Counted from the stretch's first letter, positions 46,252 to 59,338 are shown. The stretch: 64,000 bases of DNA from Eunapius fragilis (GCA_963681505.1 OY811992.1:2203072-2267071), one strand, 5' to 3'. Notes: generated by a model not told the origin, from the sequence alone. Made by a program: numbers and translations.

Positions 46252-48136
46252 TTAACTGTACGTGTCTCGAATAGACCTAATAAATAAAAAAAACAGTGAG
46301 TTGGGATGAGGAGGAGAATGCATACAGAAATTCAATTACATGTACCTGATTGACAAGGCCAATTTGAAATCCGAGAGTAGGACAGGTTCCCATGAACTGA
46401 ACACCATACCATACACAATGTTGGGCATCACCAAGAAGCCATTGTCACTGAAAAGTGGGAAATTTAAAAAACACGTCAGTTAGACAATTTTGTTCAGAAC
46501 AAAATCATATATTGTCAGCCATAACACATTATTAAGCATCAAGACACTGTGTTCCTTTATTAAGTCTCCTTACTTAGTCTTAGTTAACTAAAGAGCCATT
46601 AGTGACATGCATGAGTTCTCATCTGCCCTCAATGTGCACACATTGTCACTGCTCATTGCACAAATCCCTTGGGTCAAACACCAAATAAGCCTCCCCTCTC
46701 CATCCACCAGTCCACGTGCACTACCTGCTACTGTCCATACCCCTCACTTATCTACACACATAACCCCCCTGCACATCTTACTTGAAGTTCCCAAGTACTG
46801 CTCCAGAGTCCAGAAACACAAACGGAGCAACTGCATCTGAAGACAGGGTGAACTGCCATGCAAAAATATAACATGCAACATTACAGCAGAAGTGGGCGAT
46901 GACCTTACCTTAATGGTGTAGGCGTCAGCCTGCATGAAGCCTGTAGCAGTGATGTTTGCCACAGGAAGGCTAACGTCAGCCAGACTTGAGGGCAGGAAGA
47001 CATTGTCAGCCAGCACTGTGTCTATCACCAGGGTTAGAGAAGGGTGTGCTTTGTGAGGCATGTCTCCATCGTACCCCCCCCCCCCCCTCCCCCCCCATGA
47101 GGTCAATGCGTGATCTAGGAAGGTTTTAGTACACACACACATGTGTGTGTGTAAATAGCTTTGCACTTGGCTCCATTATTTCATATAATGCACACAGGTC
47201 ACTGAAGATGACAAGCACTCCTGCAAGCAGAACTCCAGCTGTTCAATGGTCCAAACACGCATATACATACATGCAATTTTCCACCTAACAGGCATCCATA
47301 GCCCTCACGTTAGTAACTTATTATAACCCATTGCAAATGCACACAACTGCATGAGTGCATGTAGTATCCATGGTTGGCTCACTTCCATTCAACATAGATA
47401 TGTACAGGAAGCTTTCTGTTGTGCTGGAGGCTTTGAATATGTCTGTCACTGAGGCAGACCAAACCTGCACACCAGTGAAGCCATAACCTTGGAGCATCCC
47501 TGTGGTGAAGTTAGTCACAACCTCTCCCTAGAAGTACAGAGAAGCCACACCCCTTGTGAGCTGAGAGAAGCCACGCCCCTTGTGAGCTGACAGCGGCAGT
47601 GTGCCGCGATCTCACACAAATCAAACACACACCTCGCATAACCAGTGGAAGTAAAGCTGGACACAAGTACATGTAGGCTATACATGTACATAAACTTATA
47701 GTGGAAATACAGCCTTTCCCTAACAGAGCATCACTAACCCCTCTCCAACGCAAACATATACATGCACATGCACACACACACACATACACAAACACACACA
47801 TACACACACACATACACACACACACACAAACCACACTCAATGTGTCAGCGGGACTGGGGAGTGGCCAAAATGAGAGGACCCACCTTCTGCCATGTGACCA
47901 CCTCCACCTGTAGTGAGTATGAGACCACCTCGTCAGGTCTCTCCACAACCACATACACGCTGATGTTCCCGTTAAGCTCGTAGGCCGAGACCAGGGTGTC
48001 TTGGTAAACCTTGCGCATGAAGTGGTGAAGCACCTTCCATTTCCCAGAGTAGTCAATGGAAGACCAGCTTGGTGCCTGCCAGATGTCATTCTATATGCAC
48101 ACAACATACCCCCACATACACACACACACACACACA

Positions 48137-48215
<79 letters not shown>

Positions 48216-51200
48216 ACACACACACACACACGCACTCAGTGAAATGATAATATGCAGCACGGGTTCCATGAATAATTATTACAGCGAGGAAACTATATAA
48301 AACGTACAAGTAAAGAGTGGAAGACGTTCAATGGTGCATGTACATGTACATGTAAGTATAACATACGATACTGTAAAAGATATATAAAACAGACAGCAAT
48401 AATTGTCACCTCTCCAATATAGATGTGAGAGATCAGCAAAAAGGGACCTAGCACATATTTTTCAAGTTTTCAAATTATTTCATATGCTAAGAGACACTTG
48501 TGCCCTCTATAACTTCTTTCTCACGCACGGGAAAAATTAATCAGTCCATCGTGGAGTTACGGTGGCCTGAATTTTTAATTATGCGTACAACTTGATGCTC
48601 CTTCCTGGAATATGCGCTAGGTCCCTTTTCGCTGCCACGACCCCAAATAATGGCAGTAATATATCAAAATATATATCAGATATCAACATACATCAAGGTC
48701 TACAACATAACAGATCTACAGACATTAATTGTACAGAGATAACAGGTACAGAACAACAATGCAGGGACACCACCACTACTATTTTATGACCACGAGCAAA
48801 AAAAGACCTATACCACAGCATCATAGTGCCAATACGTGTACGTTAGATATAAATTTTAAAAGATCACAAAAGACCCCCCTTACAAGCTGCCAGTAGAGGG
48901 TCCCTCTGGTGTAGGCGCCCGACTCGCTGAGCAGCCTACGGTAGTGCTCGGCCTCCGCCTTCATGCATATACCCTGGACCACCTGGGTCAGGTAGATGAA
49001 GTCCCTGAACTGTTGGACCGGGTCAGTGCTGAAATATAGGCGGGGCATTTAAAGAGGGGAGGAGACGAGTGAGTGGGGGGGGGAGGGAGGGGAGGGGGGG
49101 TGGGAGAGTTGGGTAGGGGTGGAAGGAGGGGAAGCGAGAAAGAATAAATAAAATTGCAGCTGCAGTTGGTACAAAGGAACACACAAACAAGTGCAAGGCA
49201 CCACATCCATGCACCAGCACACACACACACATACACACACACACATGTACATATATAAACAAATCACTGAAGCATATGTAAAATGGTATATTAATAATGA
49301 TTACCTCATCAATCGTCATTGCACTGACCTGTTAGGTATGTGGAAGAACCATCCTATCATGGTTAGCAACTGATCATTGCCACCAGCATGGTGCTGACGG
49401 TGAAACATGAAGGAAGAATTGAAGCTCCAATCCTGAAAAAAGAAGTCATTAATTATAAATGCTCCAATGGCTGCCTATGGTAGGCTAAAAGGCTCCAATG
49501 GCTGCCTCTGGTAAGCTGCCTGTACGGCTAAGGACTTCCAATAACAATGCAATAATTTAACTGTACCATCACATCCATGCCTATTCCCACTGACTCTGGA
49601 CTAACACAGACAAAGGTTTGTCACATGTGTGAAAATTATTATCCCTAGCTACTGCCCCGTGTGATAACGTACGCTGGAAGTTGAAACCTCTTGAAGAGAA
49701 GAGAAAAATGGATAGCTTTGGTAGCCAAATTCACTGGTAAACCTTGGCTTTGGGAACTTGGTCACATCAGTACACACATCAAAGTAGTCATATCTGAGTT
49801 AAAAATTAGGTAGCGAATGGTTTACAAGATGGAGGTGCAAGAGGGGGAGGGGCAAAAACAGCGGTAATACAGGGTGATTGTAAAGTTGCGCAAAATGGTA
49901 TTACTCCTGAACTGAACATTTAAATAAACTAAGCAGTAACTATAACTACTAACTTTATATTAATCACTGGCATGTTTTTTGGTTCAATAGCATAATTTTT
50001 CCTTGCTCAGCTCTGGAGTTATACCAGTTATACAAATTCAAAGATTTTGCGTGCCTTTCCAGTCACCCTGTATACACAACTCGGGCGTTGAGGGGGGGGG
50101 GGGGGGGGGGGCACTTAGGACTTGCCCCGACCCCTCACCTGTGGACGTCACCATAGGATGGGTCACTGGACGGGCCCCACCGCTGGACGTACAGACCCTC
50201 CTCTTTGATGTCAAAGAGGAAACCATTTGAAGGGCTGGCAGGCCAGTATGCTCGTGTGGTGTCCTGCAAGGGAAGACATTTGGGGTAGCAGTAAGCGCCC
50301 ACCAAACAGGTCAGGGCTTCTCTTTCTGTGTTTTGTTTGCGATTTTGCATTTGTTTGTAAAAATGTGTGCAATTCGTTACGCATGAGTGTACACCTGAAT
50401 ACATGTACGTTCATAAAAGAACAGTCACCTATCATACCACCATGCCAAGCAGCAATTTAATCATGTGACGAAGTAGCAGCCAATGCGTAAAATAGGGGGG
50501 AGGAGGGCAGTTAAAACTCCCAAAAGCAACAACCAACTGTACATTGGATTTGTGCACTGTAAATTATCAGCTCTATACATCACCTCCATACTCACCTCAG
50601 CCCACACCACTATATACGTCACCTCCACACTCACCTCAGCCCACAACACACCTCCATCTCCACACTCACCTCAGCCCACAATGTGGTCCTCACCACACCA
50701 TCATACAGTGCACTGTAGTCAACCAGATTCTGAGGAGTGCTGGCTCCCTCGTCCTTCATCATATTGAAGAACATCAGCATGTCAACACAGTACACATACA
50801 CACATATTAATGCATGTACATACACACACATACACACACATACACACACATACACACACACACACACACACTCACACCTGATTTTCATTATTTCCACTCC
50901 ACAGCACAATACTTGGATGATGACCTAATCTTCTGAATTGATGTGTCGCTTCTCCTCTCACGTTATTAAGAAAATTCTAAATAGAGAGCACACAGCATTG
51001 TTATTACATTGCTATTCCCCTTTTCATTGAATGGTATTAATGTCTAATGTCATCCCAGGGGTTCAAGTGTCACCCCTGGGGGTACAGGTGTCATCTTAGG
51101 GGTACAGGGGTCACCCCAGGGGGTACAGGTGTCATCCTAGGGGTACAGGGTCATCCCAAGGGGTACAGGGGTCATCCCAGGGGGTACGAGTGTCATCCCA

Positions 51201-52453
51201 GGGGGTACAGGTGTCATCCCAAGGGGTACAAGGGACAGTACAAGTGTCATCCCAGGGATATGGGTGTCATCCCAGGGGGTACAACTGTCATCCCAGGGGG
51301 TACAAGTGTCATCTCAGAAAGTACAAGTGTCATCCCAGGGGGTACGAGTGTCATCCCAGGGGGTACAGGTGTCATCCCAAGGGGTACAAGTGTCATCCCA
51401 GGGGGTACAAGTGTCATCCCAGGGGGTACAAGTGTCATCCCAGGGGGTACAAGTGTCATCCCAGGGGGTATAGGTGTCATCCCAGAGGGTACAAGTGTCA
51501 TCCCAGGGGGGTAAAGTGTCATCCCAGGGGGTACAAGTGTCATCCCAGGACCGTATGTTTGTACACATGTACACTGAAGAAGGAATAGCATTACATCATC
51601 CCTTTGCCCACCTACTTGTCATAGACCCCTCTAAATAGAGCCCACCACCATGCCAGTGCCTTACAGTGTCTCTTGGGTAGAGGGCACATGCAAACATCAT
51701 CTCCTGCCACACCATGATCCCCAGTACGTCGCAGAGCTCGTAAAACCAGTCCACTTGGTACAGCCCTCCTCCCCTGTGATGAGGTGTAATGTGGTGTGAT
51801 GGGGTGTGGTGTGTGTGGTATTGAGTGATGGGTGTGATGGGGTGTGATGCATTATGTATATTTTGTGGAATATCAAATCAGAAACATAGAGACTACGGAG
51901 TGCATTATGCCTGTGTGTGACGGAAAACCATGTAATAAGTAAACGTGATACATATTAACCCCTAAAACATGGTAAGTACCATGTGTTATGGGGTACCATG
52001 TGTTAGGGGGTACCATGTGTTATGGGGTACCATGTGTTATGGGGTACCATGTGTTAGGGGTAGAAAGATTGTCATGGATATGATACAAATCTTGAATATC
52101 ATGTGCATGTTCTGCATTCATCATAGTGGATGATATATGAGTACTTGGGAGGTCCCACAATAAATAGATAAAGAATTCAGGTTAGGTTAATTGTTCCATA
52201 TAAAAATACTGGAAATCAAAAATTAATTAACTCAAAAATGAAATTAAATGTTTTAATTGATGGTATTATGATTTAACTTCGTGACTCAAAACACTAAATC
52301 ATGAATAAATCAACACCAATGTCAAGTTAACAAAAATTATTAGTATCGTGTCATACATTAAGTTCAGATTTTTGAATTTTCGAGGGTTTTTGAGGTTTTA
52401 ATTGACCACACCCAATGTTATCAGCATTCTTTCTCTCAATTGTGGGACACAGA

Positions 52454-52487
<34 letters not shown>

Positions 52488-52732
52488 ACATACACACACA
52501 CTCACACACAGGCACAATGTACCCACCAAACACGGATCATGTTTTGGTTGCCTTCAATGACAGATGACAGCAACCTTTTCCCAACGTCAGGGGTAGCCCT
52601 ACTCACAAAGGCATCCATGGGAATGAAGTTGGACCCTTTGATGTACAGAGGATAGGCACGATCTGGAGAGATATGGCAGGACTATTAGCAGACCAGTCCG
52701 AATGCTACTTGCGTCTACACACAAGGTATATA

Positions 52733-52795
<63 letters not shown>

Positions 52796-52818
52796 GGCAA
52801 CACAAACACACTCACACA

Positions 52819-52856
<38 letters not shown>

Positions 52857-53093
52857 ACATCATACCAGATGTATTCAACCTGAAGTAGAAGGTTAGTCCT
52901 GTGCCGTTGTCAGGGGGTGTCTCCTGGGACAGAAACAACACTGCATGGTATTGTACTGTATAGCTACCATATATGGTATCATGCAGGCTCCACCCACTAG
53001 TACAGCATGTCCTATGTAAGCCACTCCCAATACTCCTCTATGCCAGATTGGCTTTCCCCACTCCCAAATATTGCACACCTGGCAGTCTCACAT

Positions 53094-53133
<40 letters not shown>

Positions 53134-56100
53134 ACACACACACACACACATACACACACACATACTGATTCACCTGCACAAGCTCAATGTTTCTGAAGCC
53201 AACTGCTTTGACCGTCGTCACCGTGGATACTGGACCACTCTAATGGAAGTGGAAATTACACTGGTGTTGGAGGAGACTACAGCAATCACACTGTTAGACA
53301 GTGTGTTTGTATCATCTTATGGCGGATTTGACTTTCCAACAAAGTTTTTGCTTAAAGGGATCACCTCTTTGGTGTGTGTTCCCTAGCTAGCCAGGTTAAT
53401 GTATGCTATCATATTCTGTATTGGTTCTGAATATATTTTTTTAACATTATCTGATCTCATTATCTAATCCTGCTGGCACACACAGAGGGTGCTAATCGAT
53501 TGAGTTTTTTTGTATGGGAGATGGAGGCATGTGCAGAAAGAGGTCAAAGGTCATGCAATACCAAGTAACTTTTATTTCTAAGTGTATCCTTTAACCGCAA
53601 TAATTGTTATTTTAAAATTAATAATTGTAATTGCAATTTTTTAGCACAGTGTGCATATTTAAGTTGCTTCGTGGAGTTGATCTAAATAGGTACTGCGTAA
53701 TTTGAAAACCAACATTCACGTATTCAATATCCCAAAATAGATATTAATATTAAGATTAAGAGAATAATGCAGTTTTATAATAAAATTTGTATTCTGTGTA
53801 TACATACACTGTGCAGCTGTGCTGTATACACCAGGGCAAAGGTGTGCTCTACACACCAGGGCAAAGGTGTGCTCTACACACCAGGGCAAAGGTGTGCTCT
53901 ACACACCAGGGCAAAGGTGTGCTCTACACACCAGGGCAAAGGTGTGCTCTACACACCAGGGCAAAGGTGTGCTCTACACACCAGGGCAAAGGTGTGCTCT
54001 ACACACCAGGGCAAAGGTGTGCTCTACACACCAGGGCAAAGGTGTGCTCTACACACCAGGGCAAAGGTGTGCTCTACACACCAGGGCAAAGGTGTGCTCT
54101 ACACACCAGGGCAAAGGTGTGCTCTACACACCAGGGCAAAGGTGTGCTCTACACACCAGGGCAAAGGTGTGCTCTACACACCAGGGCAAAGGTGTGCTCT
54201 ACACACCAGGACAAAGGTGTGCTCTACACACCAGGGCAAAGGTGTACAGAGCACACCTGCACAGTGTATGTGGTCTGAAGTACATACAGGCAAAGCTAAA
54301 TCATTACACATATACAGTGCACGCTAATCCTGGACCAGTAATAGTAGTAATAATATCAGACCTATGGGACAGTGGTGGTACCAGTATCAGACCTATGGGG
54401 CTGTGATGGTACCAGTACCAGACCTATGGGGCTGTGATGGTACCGGTATCAGACCTATGGGGCTGTGATGGTACCAGTATCAGACCTAAGTGGGTGTTAC
54501 AAGTATGGGAATGTCCAATATCTACTGGTCCTACTGGAACAAAGCAATTGTGCTTACATCAATGTAGAGTGTCACGGTAACCATGGCATCATAGAGATTG
54601 GGAGACTTCTGGGTCACTGTGAAGGGCCACCAGAGGAAAGCGTCCAGCTGTGCTGCAGGGACTGGGGAGGAGGTGAAGTTGTTGCATGTCTCACCAGTGC
54701 CAACGATATCATAGAACTGCAGCAGGTAAGGTGAGGGAGGGAGGGAGGGAGGGAGGGAGGGAGGGGTAGGGAGAGGGTGAGAGAGGGGTGGTGATAGAGA
54801 GGGACGAGGAGGGAGAGGAGGAGGTGGAGGAGGAGGAGAAGGGAAGGAGGAGGAGAAGGAGTTAAAGGTGACGGGATGAGTGGTTAGGTTAGAGTAGGTT
54901 ATCACACACATGTACAAACTGACCCATTTCTGAGTATTTTGGAACGGAGTACCAGGAATGGACAGCTGAACTTCAGCAATAAGTGCTATAATAAAATAAG
55001 GATATCACCACAACTCACCAGACACAACACACCCTGATAGATTACCCCACACTCCCCCCCACCCCCCCACCCCCACCCATTACCATCCAGAGGTTCAGGG
55101 ACCATCCAGCACACCACAAGACTGACATAGTAGGACTGGCTCCATGTGTGGTAGTATGGCTTCGGTACCACATACGAGACATATGCGGCATCAAATGTGA
55201 CAATGCTGGGATGGGGAAGAGGTGGATCAGCCAACAAGGCTCGCTGTAGGATACATATCACCATCACTTTCACAGCCTATCACCATCACTAACACAGCCT
55301 ATACCATCACTATCACAGCCTATCACCATCACTCACAGCCCATCACCATCCCTATCAGCCTATCACCATCACTACACATGTAACCTGAAACTGGCTTACA
55401 TATATAACCAAGTACAGTACATACACATGTAAACCTGCTGCACACTATATCCACATACATACAGCCATACATGCATTTCGACTATGCTCTACACGCTTCA
55501 AGAATTGTACATCATATCCACCTGTACATGTCCACCTGTACACCATGTCCACCTGAACACCATGTCCACCTGAACACCATGTCCACCTGAACACCATACC
55601 CACCTGTACATGTCCACCTGTACACCATGTCCACCTGTACATCATGTCCACCTGTAGGTGTCTACCTGTACACCATACGCACCTGTACATGTCCACCTGT
55701 ATACCATACCCACCTGTACATCATGCCCACCTGTACATCATGCCCACCTGTACATCATGCCCACCTGAACACCACGCCCACCTGTACCTGCAGACCGCGC
55801 CCATATGGTAACAATACCTTATGTTTTGCCAGATGCCAGCAGGAACAAAGTATGGTCCCCAGTCCCATCCAAAATCTACAGAAAAAGTAGCAGGCTGAGT
55901 AAAGGTACATATGTGATGCAGCTAGCAATACAGGACCCATAGCAGCACCCTCCAATGGGTAATACCAGTTTCCCCTCCAATGAGTAATACTTCCCCTCCA
56001 ATGGGTAAAACTTCTCCAATCCCCTCCAATGGGCAATACTTCCCCTCCAACGGGCAATACTTCCCCTCCAACGGGCAATACTTCCCCTCGAATGGGCAAT

Positions 56101-58750
56101 ACTTCCCCTCCAATTATTCCTGCTCCCTTAACAAGAAACATTAGCAGTACCTGACTGAGTCTTCCTAACGAAATTTCTCATAGTATCAGGGAAGTACAGA
56201 TCTGAAATTGAGTGTTTAATAAGCAACAGCACTGCCTCAAAGTATAAATAGCTACATATAGCTGTAATATTAACCACACCCCTCAGCTCTTCAATCTAGC
56301 TCACAAACATGAGGACAAATTCCTTCAGATCATACAGCTGAAAACATACTGCAATATACAAAAGCAGGAATTCTATTATGTCACATAAATAGAATTTCTT
56401 GTTCTTGTCATATGCAGTACATAAGAGCTAAGACATTTCTATGCTACAATGCAGGTAGTTGCCAGGTCTGAACTTACACTGTGGATCAACAAAGTAAGGA
56501 TAAGCATTTGCAGCTGCAACAGAATAGTTGGCTGCTGACTACAGGAGAGAGAAGTGGAGGAGAGAGAGGGAGATAAGGGGGGGGGGGAGGAGAAGGAAAG
56601 TGAGGGAGAGCAGAGAAGGGATCGTGGAGGTATTAATGGCTTGCCAGAGTAAAGTGTTACATGCAAACCTCAAATATGACTTCCAAGGTGTTCGTACCAA
56701 CGTTGATGGATTTCTAGCAGGATTAAGATGAGGTTAATGAAGTTAGTGAGCACCATTAGGGTGAGGTGGGCATCAAAAGGGTGTGGTTAGTGGGCACCAT
56801 TAGGGTGAGGTGGGCACCATTAGGGTGAGGTGGCCACCATTAGGGTGAGGTGGCCACCATTAGGGTGAGGTGGCCACCATTAGAGTGAGGTGAGCACCAT
56901 TAGGGTGAGGTGGGCACCATTAGGGTGAGGTGGGCATCAAAAGGGTGTGGTTAGTGGGCACCATTAGGGTGAGGTGGGCACCATTAGGGTGAGGTGGCCA
57001 CCATTAGGGTGAGGTGAGCACCATTAGGGTGAGGTGGGCACCATTAGGGTGAGGTGGGCACCATTAGGGTGAGGTGGCCACCATTAGGGTGAGGTGAGCA
57101 CCATTAGGGTGAGGTGGGCACCATTAGGGTGAGGTGGGCACCAAAAGGGTGTGGTTAGTGGGCACCATTAGGGTGAGGTGGGCACCATTAGGGTGAGGTG
57201 GGCACCAAAAGGGTGTGGTTAGTGGGCACCATTAGGGTGAGGTGGGCACCATTAGGGTGAGGTGGGCACCAAAAGGGTGTGGTTAGTGGGCACCATTAGG
57301 GTAGCCGCATATTGGTCACACTTTCAACTTACAGTTACATCAAAGAAGTATCTCCGATGCATGTTGGTGGCTTGTCCAAGGTTTTCTCCATTTACGCTAA
57401 AAAAATAAAAAAAAGTAACAACATTCACTCGAGGGGTATGGTCCTAGGGACAGAGGGGTAGAGGGTTGATCTGAGGGAAGGAGGGGTAGAGGGGTGTGGT
57501 GTAAGGAAGAAGGCATAGAAGGGTGTGGTCTGAGGGACAAAGGGGTAGAGGGGTGTGGTGTAAGGTGGGGGTAGAGGGGTGGTGAGGGAGGAGTAGGAAG
57601 GGCTGGTGGGGAAGGGCAGGTGGGGGAGGAGGGGTTACAACGGACGTACATAATCTGGGCCACAGTGTCCAGTCCATCACACTTAAGCCACACGGTGTGT
57701 CCCTGTATGTCACTCGCGGAGAGCGAAAAGGTGGTTGTGTAAATCCAGTCACTGTATGCGACCCAGGCCTGGATATCGTCATTGAACCCCCCTGTGTAAG
57801 CACACGTACGCGTGCATAAGTGTGTGAGGTGTTTGTGTGTACATGTGGGTGTGTGCATGAGTGCAAGTGTGTGTGTGTTGATGCGTGTCCATGATGCATG
57901 ATTTGTGCAATAACACAGGAGGTATTCTCACCATGGGTTCAGTACCACCAAAAGTGTGAGGTAACTTACAATACGGATCACCGATGATACCGGCACGCCT
58001 AAGAAAGGGGGGAAAAATAAGGTTGATACATGTACATGTGTGTTAGAGTGTGTGAGAGTGTGTGGGAGAGTATGTGGCTGTGTGCATTCTTTCCCTTCCC
58101 CCTTTCATCTCCCCCCCCCCCCCATCCCCCGCTGCCACCTGTTTTGCTTGTGTGTTAACTCCCGGAGGTCAGCCAACATTGATAATGCTATTATGTGCAT
58201 GTGTGCAGATGGTGAAAGGGTGAAGCATGTGGTGGTGTTGGTCACATATGAAGGCAAGGTAGTGGTGTTGGTCATGAACATAAGTAAGACACGATTGGTC
58301 CATTTAAATTCCCCCCCCCCCCCCCCCCCCGTGTTAATATAACAACACACACTTGAGAGGCGGCCCCCCTCCCTGCTGCAACCACTCCCATCCCTGCTGC
58401 ACCCCCACTCCCCACCCCTGCTGCACCCACCCCCATTCCCCATCCCTCCTGCACCCACCCACCCCTGCTGCACATGAATTAGTAAGAAAAGGGTGAAACT
58501 CTGCGCGCACGTCGAAAGTAGCTAGATGAGGATAAACAGCTGGTGTGCCCGCTTACGTTTATAACCCCACCCTCCCACCTCACCAAAGGTCGAGGTGAAC
58601 TTGACCCGGCACCGTGGCTTGGATCGAGTTGACGCGTCCTGAAGTATCCGAGAGTGTCCACGAGTCTCCGTTCAGAGAGATCTCGACTTGATCGCCAGCG
58701 CAGAGGCTGCAAAGTACCAACACGATGGCCAGGACGGCAGATCCCATCAT
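46252..58750 (-). CDS. MANBA: Beta-mannosidase, lysosomal, GH2 (27 exons, 889 aa)
   Basis: Minus-strand exons, first to last: 58584-58750, 57970-57998, 57650-57791, 57333-57396, 56669-56713, 56478-56538, 56151-56201, 55818-55875, 55084-55205, 54924-54985, 54558-54716, 53174-53239, 52866-52923, 52527-52662, 51665-51773, 50878-50976, 50670-50753, 50139-50263, 49673-49793, 49329-49432, 48884-49028, 47884-48090, 47383-47527, 46909-47021, 46782-46852, 46346-46447, 46252-46276. They total 890 codons including the stop (human 879 aa). A signal peptide ([17 protein letters not shown]) starts the protein, followed by the GH2 sugar-binding domain, a TIM barrel and a C-terminal beta domain. Catalytic residues fit the family: acid/base Glu ~474 in WSGNNEN, nucleophile Glu ~567 in [10 protein letters not shown]; also MIRVWGGGLY and [14 protein letters not shown]. 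The enzyme removes beta-linked mannose from N-glycan fragments in lysosomes. Exon 17's acceptor is the least certain. Two adjacent ATGs could start it. Confidence 0.93.
47762..47830. repeat. (CA)n microsatellite
   Basis: CA-rich tract with interspersed TA, in beta-mannosidase intron 22. Confidence 0.9.
48113..48233. repeat. (CA)n microsatellite
   Basis: A nearly pure CA run of ~120 bases, immediately upstream (gene sense) of exon 22's acceptor. Confidence 0.95.
48436..48634. mobile_element. MITE, GCAAAAAGGGNCCTA family, copy 2
   Basis: It begins GCAAAAAGGGACCTAGC and ends GCTAGGTCCCTTTTCGC, an inverted pair. The interior (ACTTCTTTCTCACGCACGGG, GTGGAGTTACGGTGGCCTGA) is the single-copy form of the unit duplicated in the element at 14526-14848. 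It lies in beta-mannosidase intron 21. Confidence 0.75.
50577..50686. repeat. Triplicated exon-17 donor region of beta-mannosidase
   Basis: ACTCACCTCAGCCCACA occurs three times, starting at 50590, 50629 and 50664 (spacings 39 and 35). On the minus strand this is the end of exon 17, TGTGGGCTGAG|GTGAGT, followed by two further intact copies of the same splice-donor context. Confidence 0.8.
50815..50877. repeat. (CA)n microsatellite
   Basis: A CA-rich tract touching the donor of beta-mannosidase exon 16. Confidence 0.9.
51045..51555. repeat. 21-bp minisatellite
   Basis: About 24 tandem copies of GTCATCCCAGGGGGTACAAGT, diverged at the left and more regular at the right. It lies in beta-mannosidase intron 15. 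Because 21 is divisible by three, all frames stay open; the resulting heptapeptide frames are not genes. Confidence 0.9.
51965..52062. repeat. Short tandem repeat, ~17-bp unit
   Basis: Four to five copies of GGTACCATGTGTTATGG-like units lie in beta-mannosidase intron 14. Confidence 0.8.
52448..52510. repeat. (CA)n microsatellite
   Basis: A CA-rich tract just downstream (gene sense) of beta-mannosidase exon 14. Confidence 0.9.
52733..52855. repeat. (CA)n microsatellite, compound
   Basis: Two CA runs separated by TGTGGCAACACAAACACAC, in beta-mannosidase intron 13. Confidence 0.95.
53093..53163. repeat. (CA)n microsatellite
   Basis: A CA run of ~65 bases between beta-mannosidase exons 12 and 13. 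Confidence 0.95.
53826..54250. repeat. 25-bp minisatellite, ~17 near-identical copies
   Basis: The unit ACACCAGGGCAAAGGTGTGC plus TCTAC repeats every 25 bases with almost no variation (a G-to-A change near 54210). It sits in beta-mannosidase intron 11. The three plus-strand frames of 163-195 codons through it are the same peptide cycling through frames, because 25 is not a multiple of three. Confidence 0.95.
54353..54490. repeat. ~30-bp tandem repeat
   Basis: About five copies of CAGACCTATGGGGCTGTGAT followed by GGTACCAGTAT. It is intronic, next to the 25-bp array. Confidence 0.8.
55262..55378. repeat. TATCACCATCAC tandem repeat
   Basis: Five imperfect copies of a ~22-base unit (AGCCTATCACCATCACTATC). 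Intronic (intron 8). Confidence 0.8.
55500..55795. repeat. ~17-19-bp minisatellite
   Basis: Variable copies of CACCATGTCCACCTGAA and CATCATGCCCACCTGTA fill most of the space before beta-mannosidase exon 8. Confidence 0.85.
55945..56115. repeat. ~20-bp minisatellite
   Basis: Copies of CCCCTCCAATGGGCAATACTT, in beta-mannosidase intron 7. Confidence 0.85.
56739..57303. repeat. 20-bp minisatellite with higher-order structure
   Basis: About 27 copies of CACCATTAGGGTGAGGTGGG, interrupted at intervals by a variant CAAAAGGGTGTGGTTAGTGGG that marks repeated blocks. It fills beta-mannosidase intron 4. The contained TTAGGG is part of the unit and does not indicate a telomere. Confidence 0.9.
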
Positions 58751-58791
58751 GTTTAATTAATTAATGTAATATTAATAATAGTGGGGACTAC

Positions 58792-58801
58792 GTCACGTGG
58801 C
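58792..58801. promoter_or_regulatory. CLEAR/E-box-like site upstream of beta-mannosidase
   Basis: GTCACGTGGC lies ~42 bases before the presumed start codon of beta-mannosidase. In vertebrates the CLEAR element GTCACGTGAC, bound by TFEB/TFE3, drives lysosomal genes; this matches nine of ten positions. The match and position are seen; function is inferred. Confidence 0.5.
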
Positions 58802-59338
58802 CGTGGAAGTCCGAGATGATAACTGCGCCATTGAGTCCTCCATTAATTCTTAATGGCATGCAAGCATGGCTGGCCCAACAGCAGTTTCCGCTCAAACCCT
58901 TTGTCTGCATTATAGTATTTCCATGCTCCTAGCAACTGAAGAGTGGTCACATCATCTGCTAGGCAAGCGCAACATTTTTGCAAAATTAAGTAAACTAATG
59001 TTTCACAGAAAATGTACTTCGATTCGTTGAGTTGCACGCAACCAATAGTGGCGCGTAAATTATTCTACATGGCCAGAAGTACATTACTAATGCTATCCTC
59101 ATTAAGATTTATATTTTTCTGAACTGTGTACTTATTAATAAATTTATGAACGGGATGGAATTGCGACATCCTTATAATCAGTGCATACAGCCATTTGGCC
59201 CGGGTCGGATTGCATGACCATGTAGGTGTCAGCACCGCAACAAAAGTTGCAAATCACTTGAATGCATATGGTCACACATGAGGTTTTGTGGTGTTTTAGT
59301 CAGTAATCTTGAATTTGGCCTTACTCAACCACAGTCTA

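Noticed and set aside
47511..48269. 252-codon minus-strand frame with VCVCVC
   Set aside because: Mostly a read-through of CA repeats; the real exon 22 is in a different frame.
51047..51591. Long repetitive frames on both strands (GVQVSSQ- and VIPGGTS-type heptads)
   Set aside because: Produced by the 21-bp minisatellite, whose unit length keeps frames open; intronic.
53826..54250. Regular repeats suggesting a CRISPR array
   Set aside because: The units are directly tandem with no unique spacers, in a eukaryotic intron.
53767..54406. Three overlapping plus-strand frames of 163-195 codons
   Set aside because: They are the 25-bp minisatellite read in three frames inside a beta-mannosidase intron.
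56739..57303. TTAGGG words suggesting interstitial telomere sequence
   Set aside because: TTAGGG is only part of a 20-bp unit; there is no tandem TTAGGG.
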